A stretch of DNA of 13,219 bases, taken from the NCBI GenBank assembly GCA_945865705.1, contig CAMBEY010000050.1, positions 1 through 13,219 of the forward strand. The letters run 5' to 3'. The notes beneath the pieces are model-generated. The model had not been told where the DNA came from. It ran no database searches and was given only the letters and a program-made list of their open reading frames with translations. Source of the DNA: Candidatus Sulfopaludibacter sp. SbA3 (GTDB taxonomy: Bacteria > Acidobacteriota > Terriglobia > 2-12-FULL-54-10). The translations under genes were made by a program, and so were the position numbers. Position 1 is the first letter of the stretch; every line of letters starts with the position of its first letter. Positions 12,932 through 13,219 of this stretch are shown one piece after another.

Positions 12932-13219
12932 TTAGCCCGTGAAGCCGCCCCGGGCGATGGCGAATTTCGAGCGCAGATAGTCGGCTTCGGCCTCGCTGCC
13001 GCGCAGCAGGCGGGTCAGCAGCGGCGTGGTCATATAGGTGGTGAACACGGCCATGAAGACCAGCATGAAGAAGACTTCCTTGGGAATGATGCCCTCGGTC
13101 TTCACGCGGTAAATGAAATCGCCGCTGACCACGGGGGACGAATAGTCGCCGGCCACTTTTTCATTCTTCCACTTCACATGCGTCGCGGTGACCTCGCCGG
13201 TCCCACTCGGATCCACCTT
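12932..13219 (-). CDS. Partial chimeric frame: PQQ-type β-propeller piece joined to Kef antiporter C-terminus
   Basis: The last 95 codons of a gene running off the right edge. The first visible part (about 40 residues, 'VDPSGTGEVTATHVKWKNEK', then 'SSPVVSGDFIYRV') is a blade of a PQQ-like/quinoprotein β-propeller of the exported type. From about 'EGIIPKEVFF' the sequence changes to the final transmembrane helix and tail of a Kef/CPA2 cation:proton antiporter ('FFMLVFMAVFTTYMTTPLLT', then 'RLLRGSEAEADYLRSKF'). These two families do not normally meet in this order: a soluble exported propeller would be followed by one helix of an integral transporter. The frame is unbroken across the join near 13088-13100. 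It may be a deletion fusion, a decayed gene or an assembly join. The GTG at 13216 is probably internal, since the frame stays open to the edge. Confidence 0.6.
   Translation of the reverse strand, partial: KVDPSGTGEVTATHVKWKNEKVAGDYSSPVVSGDFIYRVKTEGIIPKEVFFMLVFMAVFTTYMTTPLLTRLLRGSEAEADYLRSKFAIARGGFTG

Overview
The window looks like chromosomal DNA from a member of the Acidobacteriota, probably uncultured. Three things point there: the translation-gene cluster, a PheT without its usual tRNA-binding B2 domain, and short inverted-repeat elements of the 'GTCATTCTGAGCGNAGCGAAG' type, which I associate with acidobacterial intergenic regions. The assignment is inference; there is no rRNA gene here. 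No phage, IS element, CRISPR array or tRNA gene was found.

Layout. Positions 45-596 (+) encode a double-ACT regulator of the GcvR type, whose start overlaps the stop of a reading frame entering from the left edge. All other genes are on the minus strand. Read in the direction of transcription, from the right edge leftwards, they are: the 3' end of an odd PQQ-repeat/Kef-antiporter chimeric frame; thrS; infC, rpmI and rplT; pheS and pheT; a small coiled-coil protein; zapA; a probable 6S RNA; a YmdB-type metallophosphoesterase; a PcrA/UvrD helicase; and a one-pass membrane protein with an Ig-like exported domain.

How they work together. thrS-infC-rpmI-rplT-pheS-pheT is a widely conserved translation block (two tRNA synthetases, IF3, L35, L20). 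zapA and the coiled-coil gene add FtsZ-ring assembly. The stretch after zapA has no protein gene. It carries a good -10 box, a long self-complementary transcript and a U-rich end, in the zapA-adjacent position used by 6S RNA in many bacteria. RNase Y (rny), which I would expect between zapA and ymdB, is absent.

Most notable signals: (1) infC appears to start at a rare AUC codon behind a perfect AGGAGG, the non-canonical start device of IF3 autoregulation; (2) the candidate 6S RNA; (3) the chimeric open frame at the right edge; (4) the shortened PheT; (5) three related inverted-repeat elements, one inside the rpmI-rplT spacer and one supplying a possible ribosome binding site; (6) two perfect hairpins in tandem between rplT and pheS; (7) a 30-bp imperfect palindrome with a 10-nt internal period beside the chimeric gene. 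I found no clearly new multi-gene system: the protein genes are mainly housekeeping, and the interest lies in the non-coding and start-site features.
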